Positions 9,803 to 18,902 of a stretch of 64,000 bases of DNA are shown here, in pieces. The stretch covers positions 2,356,001 to 2,420,000 of the forward strand of contig CP073743.1 in assembly GCA_024397935.1 (NCBI GenBank), written 5' to 3'. The position numbers and the translations under genes are program-made. Positions within the stretch are counted from its first letter, which is position 1. The number at the start of each line of letters is the position of its first letter. Source of the DNA: a bacterium SCSIO 12844. Its GTDB lineage: Bacteria; Pseudomonadota; Gammaproteobacteria; Francisellales; Francisellaceae. The notes below the pieces were generated by a model that saw only the letters and a list, made by a program, of their open reading frames with translations, had not been told where the DNA came from and ran no database searches.

Positions 9803-10099
9803 ATGAGCAGTAACTATGTGACAAGATCTGAGATTATTAAAAAGCTCAGTCATCAAGTTCAAGTGCATAATGAACAAGCTGCAGAAGCAGTTAAAACAAT
9901 CGTTAATGTTATGTCACAAGCTTTAGCTAGAAATCGTCGTATTGAGATTAGAGGATTTGGTAGTTTTGAAGTGCATGAACATAAAAATAAAGTTGTACGC
10001 AACCCTAAAACTGGACAAGTTATCCCTGGTGCTACACAATATGCCATCCATTTTAAGCCAGGTAAAAGTTTACGTGAAAAAGTACTTCATTTAAGATAG
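9803..10099 (+). CDS. ihfB: Integration host factor subunit beta (HU/IHF family)
   Basis: 98 residues with the complete HU/IHF fold: dimerising N-terminal helices, RIEIRGFGSFEV, the DNA-intercalating arm with RNPKTG and the proline at its tip, and the C-terminal HFKPGKSLRE. RIEIRGFGSF and HFKPGK match IhfB better than IhfA or HU. IHF bends DNA at specific sites to assist recombination, replication and transcription; it needs an IhfA partner encoded elsewhere. AGGG lies upstream of the ATG. A 33-codon ORF (9712-9813) overlaps the start. Confidence 0.9.
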   Translation: MSSNYVTRSEIIKKLSHQVQVHNEQAAEAVKTIVNVMSQALARNRRIEIRGFGSFEVHEHKNKVVRNPKTGQVIPGATQYAIHFKPGKSLREKVLHLR

Positions 10100-10195
10100 C
10101 ATAGATAAACTTAACATTATCCTTTTTATTAATTCTCTAATTCGTTACAATTTCTCTAATCCTTTAACCATAATAGTTTTGAGTAGTTGTAATTT

Positions 10196-11554
10196 ATGCT
10201 AAAACAAAAAGAAACCATTGTTGCTTTAGCAACCCCACCTGGAAGAGGAAGCATTGGCGTTATTCGCTTATCTGGCAATACTGCTTATACAATTGGTTGT
10301 CAATTAACTCAAACTAAGTTAGAAGCACGTCATGCTCATTACCTAAACTTTTATGATCATAACGAACAAGTCATTGACCAAGGTATTGCCATCTACTTTA
10401 AAGCACCTAATTCATTTACTGGTGAAGATATTGTCGAGCTTCAGGGCCATGGTGGTCCTGTTGTTATGGACTTAATCATTAAAACAGCCCTTAAACATGG
10501 CGCACTACTTGCTAAACCTGGTGAATTTTCAGAACGTGCTTTTTTAAATGAAAAGCTCGATCTTACTCAAGCTGAAGCAATTGCAGATTTAATTGCCGCT
10601 TCATCTGAAAATGCTGCCAAATCGGCAATGCGCTCCTTAGAAGGTGTTTTTTCTAAACAAATTAATCAATTAGTTGAGCAGTTAATCTATTTAAGAACTT
10701 ACGTAGAAAGTGCGATTGATTTTCCCGATGAAGAAATTGACTTCTTATCTGATGGCCATATTGAAGGTAAGTTAAAAAATTTGCAAAAGCAAGTTGATGA
10801 AATTATTGATACTTCCCGCCAAGGCGCCATACTCAGAGAAGGTATGACGGTTGTTATTGCTGGAAAGCCAAATGCAGGCAAATCAAGTCTTTTAAATACA
10901 TTATCTGGTAAAGAGTCAGCCATTGTTACAGACATTGCAGGCACAACACGTGATGTTTTAAAAGAACATATTCATATTAACGGTTTACCATTACATATTA
11001 TTGACACTGCTGGCTTAAGAGAAAGTTATGACCTAGTTGAACAAGAAGGTATTAAACGTGCATTAACCGCAATAGAAGAAGCTGACTGTATTTTATTAGT
11101 TAATGATGTTAATGAAATGGCTGAACCAACTGCTAAATCTAAAATACCAACTAATCTAGCTAAATTTGACACATTAACTGATAACATCCCTACAATTAAT
11201 ATTTATAATAAAATTGATTTACTCAGTGAATTACCTAAAGACAGTGATAACAGCATCCATATCTCTGCTAAAACTGGCTATGGTATTGAAAAACTAAAGA
11301 ATAAACTCTTAGAAATTATCGGATTTAAGGCAACCAATGAAAGCCTTTTTACTGCACGATCACGTCATATTCAAGCATTAGAATCTGCTTTAAACCATTT
11401 AAATAGTGGCTTTGAACACTTAACATATCATCATGGTGAATTATTAGCTGAAGAATTAAAATTAGCACAAAATGCTTTATCATCAATAACCGGTGCATTT
11501 ACAGCAGATGACCTATTAGGTGAAATTTTTTCATCCTTCTGTATTGGCAAATAA
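10196..11554 (+). CDS. mnmE: tRNA uridine-5-carboxymethylaminomethyl GTPase MnmE
   Basis: 452 residues, standard length. MnmE with MnmG modifies the wobble uridine of several tRNAs. Visible: N-terminal folate-binding domain starting TIVALATPPGRGSIGVIRLSG, helical domain, inserted G domain with GKPNAGKSS (P-loop, about residue 222), TTRD switch, DTAGLR (G3) and NKID (G4), and the invariant C-terminus FCIGK with the catalytic Cys. The last 24 bases overlap the convergent LysR gene. Nothing unusual otherwise. Confidence 0.97.
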   Translation: MLKQKETIVALATPPGRGSIGVIRLSGNTAYTIGCQLTQTKLEARHAHYLNFYDHNEQVIDQGIAIYFKAPNSFTGEDIVELQGHGGPVVMDLIIKTALKHGALLAKPGEFSERAFLNEKLDLTQAEAIADLIAASSENAAKSAMRSLEGVFSKQINQLVEQLIYLRTYVESAIDFPDEEIDFLSDGHIEGKLKNLQKQVDEIIDTSRQGAILREGMTVVIAGKPNAGKSSLLNTLSGKESAIVTDIAGTTRDVLKEHIHINGLPLHIIDTAGLRESYDLVEQEGIKRALTAIEEADCILLVNDVNEMAEPTAKSKIPTNLAKFDTLTDNIPTINIYNKIDLLSELPKDSDNSIHISAKTGYGIEKLKNKLLEIIGFKATNESLFTARSRHIQALESALNHLNSGFEHLTYHHGELLAEELKLAQNALSSITGAFTADDLLGEIFSSFCIGK

Positions 11555-12415
11555 CTCTAACTTTAATGCAGTTTCAATCATTTTCTTAGCTGGTTTTGAT
11601 AACACAATATCTTTTCGATAGATAATGCCTGCACTTATTTTTAATGGCTGATCTAAAACAGGAATTTCTTTTAGTCGATCATTAAGCATATAATCGTGTA
11701 AAATTGACCAACCTAACCCTGTTTCAACTAACTGCTTAATCGCTTCAATCATATTGATATTTGTAATCTCTGGTGGCTGAATGTTAATTTTTTCAATGAG
11801 TTGATGTAATTTACTATGGTATTGATTTTGCTTTTTAGGCGTAATTACTGGTACTTTAGCCAACCTGGATAAATAACTACCTTTTTCATTCCAAAATGGA
11901 TGTGATACTGCTATTGCAACCAACATATTGGATGTTCTTATTTTTGTATATTCAATTTCCTCAGGCAGTTTATCTAATAATGTAATTAAGCCTATTTCTG
12001 CCTTATAATCAATTACTTCTTCAATAATTGAATATGAGTCATTAAAATCCATCTCTAAATTAACTTTGGGATAACATGCCATATACTCTTTCATAATCTT
12101 AGGAAATACATATAAGCCTAAATGATAGTTACAGCGCAAGACTAATGTTCCTATTACATCCTTATTATATTCAGCCATTAAATTAATCGTATCTGTCCAG
12201 TTTTGTTGAATTTTTCTTGCATAAGGTAAAAAAGCCTCACCTGCATCGGTTAAATATACTTTATGACCAACTCTCTTAAATAGTTCATTATTAAGCTTTT
12301 CTTCTAATTGAGCAATACGCTTTGTAATCGTTGGCTGAGTTAAAAATAAGCGTTCAGAGGCTTCGGTAAACGAACCATAATCAACAATAGCTAGAAATGT
12401 TTCAATATATTTCAT
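11531..12415 (-). CDS. LysR-family transcriptional regulator
   Basis: 294 residues: N-terminal winged helix-turn-helix (about 16-41, with TQPTITKRIAQLEEKL) and a periplasmic-binding-like effector domain from about residue 90. It is divergently transcribed from the TSUP permease gene, the usual LysR arrangement, so it probably controls that exporter and itself. A T-N11-A palindrome (12432-12446) lies just upstream of its start. The inducer cannot be predicted. The 3' end overlaps mnmE by 24 bases. Confidence 0.9.
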   Translation of the reverse strand: MKYIETFLAIVDYGSFTEASERLFLTQPTITKRIAQLEEKLNNELFKRVGHKVYLTDAGEAFLPYARKIQQNWTDTINLMAEYNKDVIGTLVLRCNYHLGLYVFPKIMKEYMACYPKVNLEMDFNDSYSIIEEVIDYKAEIGLITLLDKLPEEIEYTKIRTSNMLVAIAVSHPFWNEKGSYLSRLAKVPVITPKKQNQYHSKLHQLIEKINIQPPEITNINMIEAIKQLVETGLGWSILHDYMLNDRLKEIPVLDQPLKISAGIIYRKDIVLSKPAKKMIETALKLELFANTEG

Positions 12416-12431
12416 ATAGATACCTCTTATT

Positions 12432-12446
12432 ATTCTATTTTGGAAT
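12432..12446. promoter_or_regulatory. Candidate LysR operator (T-N11-A palindrome)
   Basis: ATTC-N7-GAAT forms an interrupted palindrome 17 bases upstream of the LysR start, in the region shared with the divergent permease. LysR regulators bind T-N11-A palindromes in exactly this position. AT-rich context makes chance occurrence easy. Confidence 0.3.
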
Positions 12447-12551
12447 GTTATATATAATTTTAATTCATTTGAGTAATTTATACAAACACAATAAACTGAT
12501 CATCATCAATTAACAACAATAATAAACAATAATAAAATGAGGATTGTTAAA

Positions 12552-13334
12552 ATGATTTTAATTACCTATATCATAGCTGGAATTATTGCAGGCATCCTAG
12601 CAGGCTGGATAGGTGCTGGTGGTGGTGTCATCATCATTCCATTAATGCTTTGGATCAGTCAATATCAACATATCCCGTTTCCAATTGCCATGCATTTGGC
12701 TGTTGCAACGTCACTAGCCTTTATTATGGTTAATGCTTTATATAGTTCTTATAAGCATCATCGTCAGAGAAATATCATCTATCCAATTGTAAAATTTGCT
12801 ATTCCAACCATACTAATTGGAGCCATTGTTGGTGCTTTATTAGGAAAAATTATTCCAAGTGAAGCAATAAAAATTATATTTTTATTGGTTATTATTTCTG
12901 TATTTATCAAAACTTTTATTAACCTTGACAAGCATCATCATAACCCAATTATGCCATCTAAAGTATCTTGTGCAACCATGGGGGCTGCAACAGGTATGTT
13001 AGCTAGTTTAGTCGGCATTGGCGGCTCAGGTGTTGTTAACCCTTATATGCAACACTATCATTATCCTATGAAAAATGCAGCTGCTATGTCTGCAACGCTC
13101 GCATTTCCAATGGGATTTTTTGCAACTGTTGCCACTGTCGCTACTAGCTTACATGCTTCTAGTTTACCCGCTTACAGCTTAGGTTATCTTTATTTGCCAG
13201 CTTTTATTGGTTTATTAGTTGGCTCTTTAATCGGTACACCAATTGGTGTTAAAATCGTCAAGAAATGTCCAGAAAAAATATCAATTTGGGTCTTTCGTAT
13301 CGTACTTATCTTCGTTATCATCGAAATGATTTAA
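12552..13334 (+). CDS. TSUP (TauE/SafE) family membrane permease
   Basis: 260 residues from the ATG at 12552, preceded by AGGA at good spacing; an in-frame ATG 15 bases earlier lacks such a site. About eight hydrophobic segments in two homologous halves, each with the TSUP signature: AGWIGAGGGVIIIPL near the N-terminus and ASLVGIGGSGVVNP in the middle. The family exports or imports small organosulfur/organic anions such as sulfite, sulfoacetate or taurine-derived anions; the substrate here is unknown. Divergent from a LysR regulator, which probably controls it. Confidence 0.88.
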   Translation: MILITYIIAGIIAGILAGWIGAGGGVIIIPLMLWISQYQHIPFPIAMHLAVATSLAFIMVNALYSSYKHHRQRNIIYPIVKFAIPTILIGAIVGALLGKIIPSEAIKIIFLLVIISVFIKTFINLDKHHHNPIMPSKVSCATMGAATGMLASLVGIGGSGVVNPYMQHYHYPMKNAAAMSATLAFPMGFFATVATVATSLHASSLPAYSLGYLYLPAFIGLLVGSLIGTPIGVKIVKKCPEKISIWVFRIVLIFVIIEMI

Positions 13335-13395
13335 TTTATTTTTAAGTCTTAACTGATATACTAATAAGTAATTTATAATCATATCCTTATCCATC

Positions 13396-14001
13396 ATGCC
13401 TAAAAGCAACCCTAAATCAGTTTATCAATCATATAATCAAATTGCTGACTGGTTCTCCAAACATCGCTCAAATGAATTATTTGAAAAACCTTATCTCGAT
13501 TGGATTATTCAACATATTAAACCTTCTGCAAGGATTCTTGATCTTGGTTGTGGTAATGGTAAGCCTATCTTAGCGTATTTCTATGATCAAGGATTTGAAA
13601 TTACAGGGGTAGATGCCAGTATAAAAATGATTGAAATTGCCAAAAAAGCGTTTCCAAAGTGCCAATTGATTTTAAAAGATATGCGAGTACTTAAACTAAA
13701 TCAAAAATTTGATGTTATTCTTGCCTGGCATAGCTTTTTCCACTTGCCACCTGAAGATCAAAAGCTTATGTTTGGTGTTTTTGAACAACATATCAAAAAA
13801 GACGGTTATCTACTTTTTACTGCCGGACCAAGTGAAGGTGAAGTATACAGCGATAATGGCGGTATTGAACTGTATCATGCATCCCTTTCACCAAAGGCTT
13901 ATGAAAGCTTACTTAAAAAGCATCATTTTAAAATTATTCAACATAAAAAAGAAGACCCTCAACTAAAAGGTGCTACGTTTTATTTAGCGCAGTATAATTA
14001 A
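13396..14001 (+). CDS. Class I SAM-dependent methyltransferase
   Basis: 201 residues. Motif I is ILDLGCGNGKPI, followed by the acidic end of beta-2 in GVDASIKMI, and DVILAWHSFFHL at motif IV. The AWHSFFHLPPEDQ region is typical of the UbiE/Methyltransf_25 group acting on small molecules. The N-terminal SVYQSYNQIADWFSKHR is common in this subgroup. Substrate unknown. It ends five bases before the convergent end of the pseudokinase operon, with no room for an independent terminator. Confidence 0.85.
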   Translation: MPKSNPKSVYQSYNQIADWFSKHRSNELFEKPYLDWIIQHIKPSARILDLGCGNGKPILAYFYDQGFEITGVDASIKMIEIAKKAFPKCQLILKDMRVLKLNQKFDVILAWHSFFHLPPEDQKLMFGVFEQHIKKDGYLLFTAGPSEGEVYSDNGGIELYHASLSPKAYESLLKKHHFKIIQHKKEDPQLKGATFYLAQYN

Positions 14002-14006
14002 AAAAG

Positions 14007-16025
14007 CTATTGATCTGGCGATAATGGAGTTCTCTGTTGTTGATTTTTAGCTAATTCAGCTGCTATTTCACCTTGCTTATGGAATGGTTTATTTGTTTCT
14101 TCTGATTTAAATTCTTGTTTTCCAATTGGTGTTTCAGCCTTTTGTGCTTGAGCACTTGATCCATTATATTTAACTTTTAATTCATCGTAAGTTAATATAT
14201 TAAACTCTGAAAGGTAAGATTTATCATAATACATAATTGGTTTTTTTTCCTTATAATAGTCAATACCTAATATATCTTCAGCAACTTTTAAAAAATCCTG
14301 ACAAGCAATATATGACGGTGCGCTTGCAGCCCACATATACCGATTGGAAGGACTGTGCGTTACTACACGTAATATTTGATAATAAGTTTCCTTAAGACTA
14401 TCTAATGTTAATGTTTTTGAATTTTCCAACTCTAAAGCCGTTTCATCAATAAATTGGTTTAAAACATCATCAAGTGTGCCATTTGCTTGCTCACGAACAT
14501 TATATAATGCTACTTTTAATGCATTAGCAACAAAGCCTACTTGTAAATCAGATACCTTAACCTGATTTTTATTTACATAATAATTTAATAAATTTTTAGC
14601 CGTTTGTATTTCCAAATTATGTAATGATTCAATCTTTGGACCAGCTTGATCAAACTGATGGTCTAACAGCTCAAGTTCGTCTAATTGAGACAATAATAAA
14701 AGTAGCTCATTTCTATCCAAACACTTTGAATTAATATCTTTAAATAATTGCTTATATAAATTAGTTTTGACATTATTAGCTTCACTATCTGGGCTGTCAT
14801 AAGCTAATTTCCTTAGGCCAGTTTTAACTAAATTTTGTATAACAATTAACTTATCATAGTCATTTTCTTTTGGTTTATGTGCATCTTTTAAAGTTACATT
14901 TGCTGTACATGTTGGTATTTGAGCAAATAATGATTCTAAAAATTTCTGATTAATCGCGCCTTTTTCTGTTTTATAAGCATTAACAATGATAGTTCTTATC
15001 TCATCATTATTATCAAGTACCTCCTGCTGGCTTGGATGAAGCTTAGCACCTAACTGATGATTTATTATTAAATTAACAATCATTCTATCTATTAGAATAG
15101 TCATTTTTTGCTGACCCAACATTGATTGCTTTACTCTCAGTAAGCTATCAATGATTTCATCGATATTAATTTCCTGCTGTGAATTAGTTACGTTTATCGC
15201 ACTATGTTTTTTATGCTTAAACAAAGTAGCAAATAGTGACTCTAAAAAAACTTGATTAATATTATTTTCATCTATTTGATACATGCTAATTATAAGCTCT
15301 CTAGCTATTGAAACTTTTTCTAATGCCATTTCTTGGTCTTTACTTAGATAAATACCAAATCTTGTATTGATTAAACCAATAATTACAAGGTCAATATGAT
15401 TAGATAAACCAGCATTTTCAAAACCAAATATTTTAGCAATAGATATAATGTTCTGTTGTTGATCTTCTATTTTTTTACTTTTCTTTGCTTCTTCAAAATT
15501 AATAAAATGAATATCCCCTTTAGGGTCAATCATTATATTTTCTGAATTAATACCTTTGTGAAGAATACCCATATAGGCTAACTCTCTTAATTTAAGATAT
15601 ATATCAATAACTAACTTAGTTTCATCATCATCAGTCACTTCACTCTGTTGTTTTTTAGTTTTAAAACTTTCTAAATATTGATCCAATCGTTGACCATAGG
15701 GATATAAAAATCCAATCTGCTTCTCTTTTTTTTCTGGATCATTAATTTCAGTTGAAGGTGCAATACCAATTGATGCAGCATAATCTGTATGTACAACATA
15801 ACTTTTCTCTACTGGTTGAGCCTTTAGCCAATAAAAATTTCCATCCTTTTTATCTTGTGCTAAACATATTTTTGTACTTTCACCTAAGCTGTGCTTTAAA
15901 GTAATTGACTCATCAACGACTAGACTTCTTTCTGCAAATTCTATTTCTTTAATATATTGTGTTTTTTTTGGATCAGATAATTGATCCCTAATTGACTTTG
16001 GTTTATTAACATTTGGTAATGGCAT
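14007..16025 (-). CDS. Orphan protein with degenerate protein-kinase domain (third gene of operon)
   Basis: 672 residues, ATG preceded by AAGGAGA. I read residues 38-205 as a kinase fold: a beta-1/2 strand with LGES (47-50), a beta-3 lysine in YWLK (Lys68), then HKGINSENIM (156-165) where active kinases have HRDxKxxNxx, and HFINFEE (173-179) where DFG is expected. The catalytic Asp is Gly and the metal-binding Asp is Asn, while the catalytic-loop Asn is kept, so phosphotransfer in the usual way is unlikely. The remaining ~460 residues are mostly helical and end in a Gln/Glu/Lys-rich tail. No signal peptide or membrane segment, so cytoplasmic or injected. Last gene of a three-gene set. Kinase assignment is by eye; function unknown. 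Confidence 0.6.
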   Translation of the reverse strand: MPLPNVNKPKSIRDQLSDPKKTQYIKEIEFAERSLVVDESITLKHSLGESTKICLAQDKKDGNFYWLKAQPVEKSYVVHTDYAASIGIAPSTEINDPEKKEKQIGFLYPYGQRLDQYLESFKTKKQQSEVTDDDETKLVIDIYLKLRELAYMGILHKGINSENIMIDPKGDIHFINFEEAKKSKKIEDQQQNIISIAKIFGFENAGLSNHIDLVIIGLINTRFGIYLSKDQEMALEKVSIARELIISMYQIDENNINQVFLESLFATLFKHKKHSAINVTNSQQEINIDEIIDSLLRVKQSMLGQQKMTILIDRMIVNLIINHQLGAKLHPSQQEVLDNNDEIRTIIVNAYKTEKGAINQKFLESLFAQIPTCTANVTLKDAHKPKENDYDKLIVIQNLVKTGLRKLAYDSPDSEANNVKTNLYKQLFKDINSKCLDRNELLLLLSQLDELELLDHQFDQAGPKIESLHNLEIQTAKNLLNYYVNKNQVKVSDLQVGFVANALKVALYNVREQANGTLDDVLNQFIDETALELENSKTLTLDSLKETYYQILRVVTHSPSNRYMWAASAPSYIACQDFLKVAEDILGIDYYKEKKPIMYYDKSYLSEFNILTYDELKVKYNGSSAQAQKAETPIGKQEFKSEETNKPFHKQGEIAAELAKNQQQRTPLSPDQ

Positions 16026-16040
16026 TTTATCTCTCCTTGT

Positions 16041-17483
16041 TTATTCTAAATCTAACGTCCCATCCGTTTTCACCAACTGACGTTCTTCATCCTTTTTCTG
16101 AAAAAAATTCAATGCTCCCCAATAGGAAGAATTTTCTTTTTCTTCTTGTGGGTGTGTTTGATCCCATTGTTGATAAGTCATTAAATTCATTTCTGAATGT
16201 CGTTGTTTTAATTCATCCAGCTTGCCACTTTGCGCATTTTGCCAATCTTCATCTGAGAGCTTAATACCAATAGAAGCACCATTAATCGTATTCTTTAAAG
16301 CAGTAAACATTCTTTTTGATTCTTTATATGCAGTTGTCTCATCTGAACTAACCCAGCCAACTTGATGATTAAAAATAATAAGCGCCTGTAAAATTACTTC
16401 CTTTATTTTAGAAATAGACTCTACTGTATTAGGTAATTCTTTCACTTGTTTTAAAGTCATATTAGCGTAATGCTTTTTAACTTTATCTGATGTGAATTCT
16501 AATACTTCTTCTAAAGCTGTTTGCATAAACCCTTTTAAGAGATTAACTAAATCAGCTACTTTATGATTAACTATTTCTAATAAGTTTTGATCTATATGAC
16601 TTTCTTCCTCTAAATGAGATGGGCCTAATACATGTTTAACTTCTTTTTCATTTACTCCAGTCATATAACGTGGCATATATTCTTGCATAAATAAATCAAA
16701 CTGTTGGCCATATATTTCAGACATATTGGATAAAGCACTTGGTATTTGATTGATAAACTTTTGCGCTTCACTTGAAAATGTTGCCTCCAGCCAATAATTT
16801 TGCAATAACATCATATCTTTAATTACATCATCTATTGTATCACCAACAGGTAATGTTAATTGCATTCCTTTAGCATAACTTACAACAGCACTAGCTTCAT
16901 TATAGCGAAATATTGTCCCAACATGATCTGACTGATTGCGATGAAAATTGATATCAATACTAATATCATTAACTATTTTTTCTATATGAAATTTTTCAGG
17001 CAACCCTATCATTCTTAAAATGCTATATAAATGAGATTTCCATATATTTTCAGCATCATAATTAGATCTTGCATAGAAAATTGGCTTTTCATCCCAGTTA
17101 GGACTATATTCTTGACCCTGATCCTTTAAACTAATTTTTCCTTGTGCATTTATTTTAAAACTACCAGGGCAAACTATTCTTAATCTAGCATTAGCTCCCT
17201 CTCTTTTATGTAAATCTCTAACAATAAATAGTAATTGAAATGCTAAATTAAATTGATGTTCTCGAGTAAGCTTTCCTTTATTTTCTTTTAAATAAGTTCC
17301 AAAGTCTTGAAAACTATCTTCCTGCTCTTTTTCCTCTTTCTTTGTTTCTGTCTTTTCTACTCGACTTTCTAATAGCATTAACTTAGCTTTTAACGCCTCT
17401 ATTTCTCTAGCTTGTCGCTCTATAATACTTTCATGACGCTCATTTTGTATACCTTTATCTTTACTGTCATTTTCTAATCCCAT
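16041..17483 (-). CDS. Orphan protein: coiled coil plus degenerate kinase C-lobe (second gene of operon)
   Basis: 480 residues, start MGLEND with an excellent AAGGAGG site. Residues ~13-55 form a charged coiled coil. Residues ~58-160 follow the order of a kinase C-lobe: FGTYLKEN helix, HQFNLAFQLLFIVRDLH (alpha-E), RIVCPGSFKI (102-111) in place of the HRD loop, LKDQGQ (119-124) in place of DFG with its Asp kept, FYAR where APE is expected, and ENIWKSHLYSILRMIG like alpha-F. No N-lobe is recognisable. The rest is helical with no known domain. Gap to the next gene is 15 bases. Functional meaning is unknown; an adaptor or effector role is inference. Confidence 0.55.
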   Translation of the reverse strand: MGLENDSKDKGIQNERHESIIERQAREIEALKAKLMLLESRVEKTETKKEEKEQEDSFQDFGTYLKENKGKLTREHQFNLAFQLLFIVRDLHKREGANARLRIVCPGSFKINAQGKISLKDQGQEYSPNWDEKPIFYARSNYDAENIWKSHLYSILRMIGLPEKFHIEKIVNDISIDINFHRNQSDHVGTIFRYNEASAVVSYAKGMQLTLPVGDTIDDVIKDMMLLQNYWLEATFSSEAQKFINQIPSALSNMSEIYGQQFDLFMQEYMPRYMTGVNEKEVKHVLGPSHLEEESHIDQNLLEIVNHKVADLVNLLKGFMQTALEEVLEFTSDKVKKHYANMTLKQVKELPNTVESISKIKEVILQALIIFNHQVGWVSSDETTAYKESKRMFTALKNTINGASIGIKLSDEDWQNAQSGKLDELKQRHSEMNLMTYQQWDQTHPQEEKENSSYWGALNFFQKKDEERQLVKTDGTLDLE

Positions 17484-17527
17484 TAGATTAATCCTCCTTT
17501 ATTAATTAATGAAAATTGATATAAAAA

Positions 17528-18565
17528 TTAGACTTTCAGTGATAAATCTTCTTTCAATTCAGTATTTATCTCTTCAGTAAAAAAAATTAAATTAGCTGTT
17601 TTACATTCCATCAATGTTTTAATTTCAGCAAACCGTTTAACTCCCAGTCTTTCTAGTGCTACAAAATCATTACCTTTTGCTATTTCTATCTCTTTAGCAT
17701 CGATATTTAATAGTTGACTTGCTAAGTTAAAATATGGATCTGACTCTTGTGAAGAGTTTGTTATTGTTGAGAATGACCTACCAAAACTAAACATACCATC
17801 TTGATGACTAGCTACTCGATATGATGTTAAAAGTATCAAACGTAAGGTTTCTCTAGTTAAGTTTTTAAGGTTTTTTAATTGTGAAATCGTTTCATTAGCA
17901 TAGTCTTTCTTATCATCACCTTGTGCTGTTGTTCTTATTTTTTTTAAACCATTAATGATTAAATCAGCAATAATTTTTAAATCATTCTGAATAAAAAATA
18001 TATTTTTTTCAGTATCTACAAAAGCACACTCAAGTAACTTTTTCGTTGAAACTAGAGTGCTTATTCCTGCACGTTCACTTGCAGAGCTAATTTTTGTTGA
18101 AAACTCATCTTCATCAATTCTTTGCCCACTTTTTAGCGCTTCTTTCATATACTGTGTCAACAATACACCATAAGGGTGGATAATAGGCTCGCCTTGACAG
18201 CCACTAAAATCAATTAAATAAGGATTACCTTCTTCATCCTCTGCTAGTTTAATTGATCTTTCTAAGTCTTTATATTCCCCTGTAATATCATAATAATCAC
18301 TAATTAAATATCGCCTAGTATTAATGATTTCAAAATAATAAAATTGACTTTGTAATTGATCTTTATCTTCACTCTTATAACAAAGCTTATATTTTTTTTC
18401 ATTTAGATTTCTTTCAAAGTAAAGATTGGCATCTTGCCAAGCATCATTTCGCTTTTGTTCACCCCAAATTACTCGCCTTACAAATATATCAGGCAACCCT
18501 TTAACCCAATTTTCTTGTAACTGAGGCATTTTAAATGAATTTTCACTATTATCACTTAAACCCAT
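17528..18565 (-). CDS. Orphan protein, possible remnant kinase fold (first gene of operon)
   Basis: 345 residues, start MGLSDNSEN with AAGGAT upstream. Residues ~120-210 align by eye with the third gene of the operon: PYG-x-x-L-x-QY (131-139 here, 109-117 there), a helix, then LVSTKKLLECAFV (171-183) in the catalytic-loop position and IFFIQNDLK (189-197) in the DFG position. HRD and DFG residues are all gone, so this is the weakest of the three kinase calls. The N-terminus shares MGL with the second gene and formally fits the loose N-myristoylation pattern (Gly2, Asn6), which has little weight alone. Neighbour gap 44 bases. No secretion signal seen. Confidence 0.5.
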   Translation of the reverse strand: MGLSDNSENSFKMPQLQENWVKGLPDIFVRRVIWGEQKRNDAWQDANLYFERNLNEKKYKLCYKSEDKDQLQSQFYYFEIINTRRYLISDYYDITGEYKDLERSIKLAEDEEGNPYLIDFSGCQGEPIIHPYGVLLTQYMKEALKSGQRIDEDEFSTKISSASERAGISTLVSTKKLLECAFVDTEKNIFFIQNDLKIIADLIINGLKKIRTTAQGDDKKDYANETISQLKNLKNLTRETLRLILLTSYRVASHQDGMFSFGRSFSTITNSSQESDPYFNLASQLLNIDAKEIEIAKGNDFVALERLGVKRFAEIKTLMECKTANLIFFTEEINTELKEDLSLKV

Positions 18566-18902
18566 AAAATATCCTTGTCAATAATTATAATGAAATTCCA
18601 TTTTCATTAAGTATTAAATAAGAATAGCTTGACAGCTATAAAAAATAAATATTGAAATTATTTCAAAAATATTAAAAATAAAATGACCATTTCAATGGCT
18701 AAAATGGCAATAAGTAATCAAAAATTTAAGAACTGTATTACAATTACCCATACTTAAACCTTAAACTAAAAACGCCCAACACCCTATGACTATATTGGTA
18801 TATTTGGCCCTCTGACATTAAGATTAACCCATAAAACTATCTTTAAGATGAATATTTAACTACAATAATTAACAAATTAAAAGGGATTAAAGATAAAAAA
18901 CG
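18566..18902. other. Intergenic region between pseudokinase operon and recN, with palindromes
   Basis: 337 bases without a convincing gene. The side next to the pseudokinase operon has three inverted repeats within 80 bases: AATGAAA-N6-TTTCATT (18589-18608), ATAGCT-TGAC-AGCTAT (18624-18639) and TTGAAAT-T-ATTTCAA (18652-18666). A TATAAT on the minus strand (18586-18591) could be the operon -10. No E. coli-type LexA box (CTGT-N8-ACAG) is seen on the recN side. Confidence 0.5.

Noticed and set aside
18566-18640. PmrA-type box (two TTAAT repeats about one helical turn apart) upstream of the pseudokinase operon
   Set aside because: TTAAT occurs twice but seven bases apart, not the ~11 expected for the Legionella/Coxiella PmrA site.
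18566-18902. LexA/SOS box for recN
   Set aside because: CTGT occurs once but no ACAG half-site follows at the right distance.
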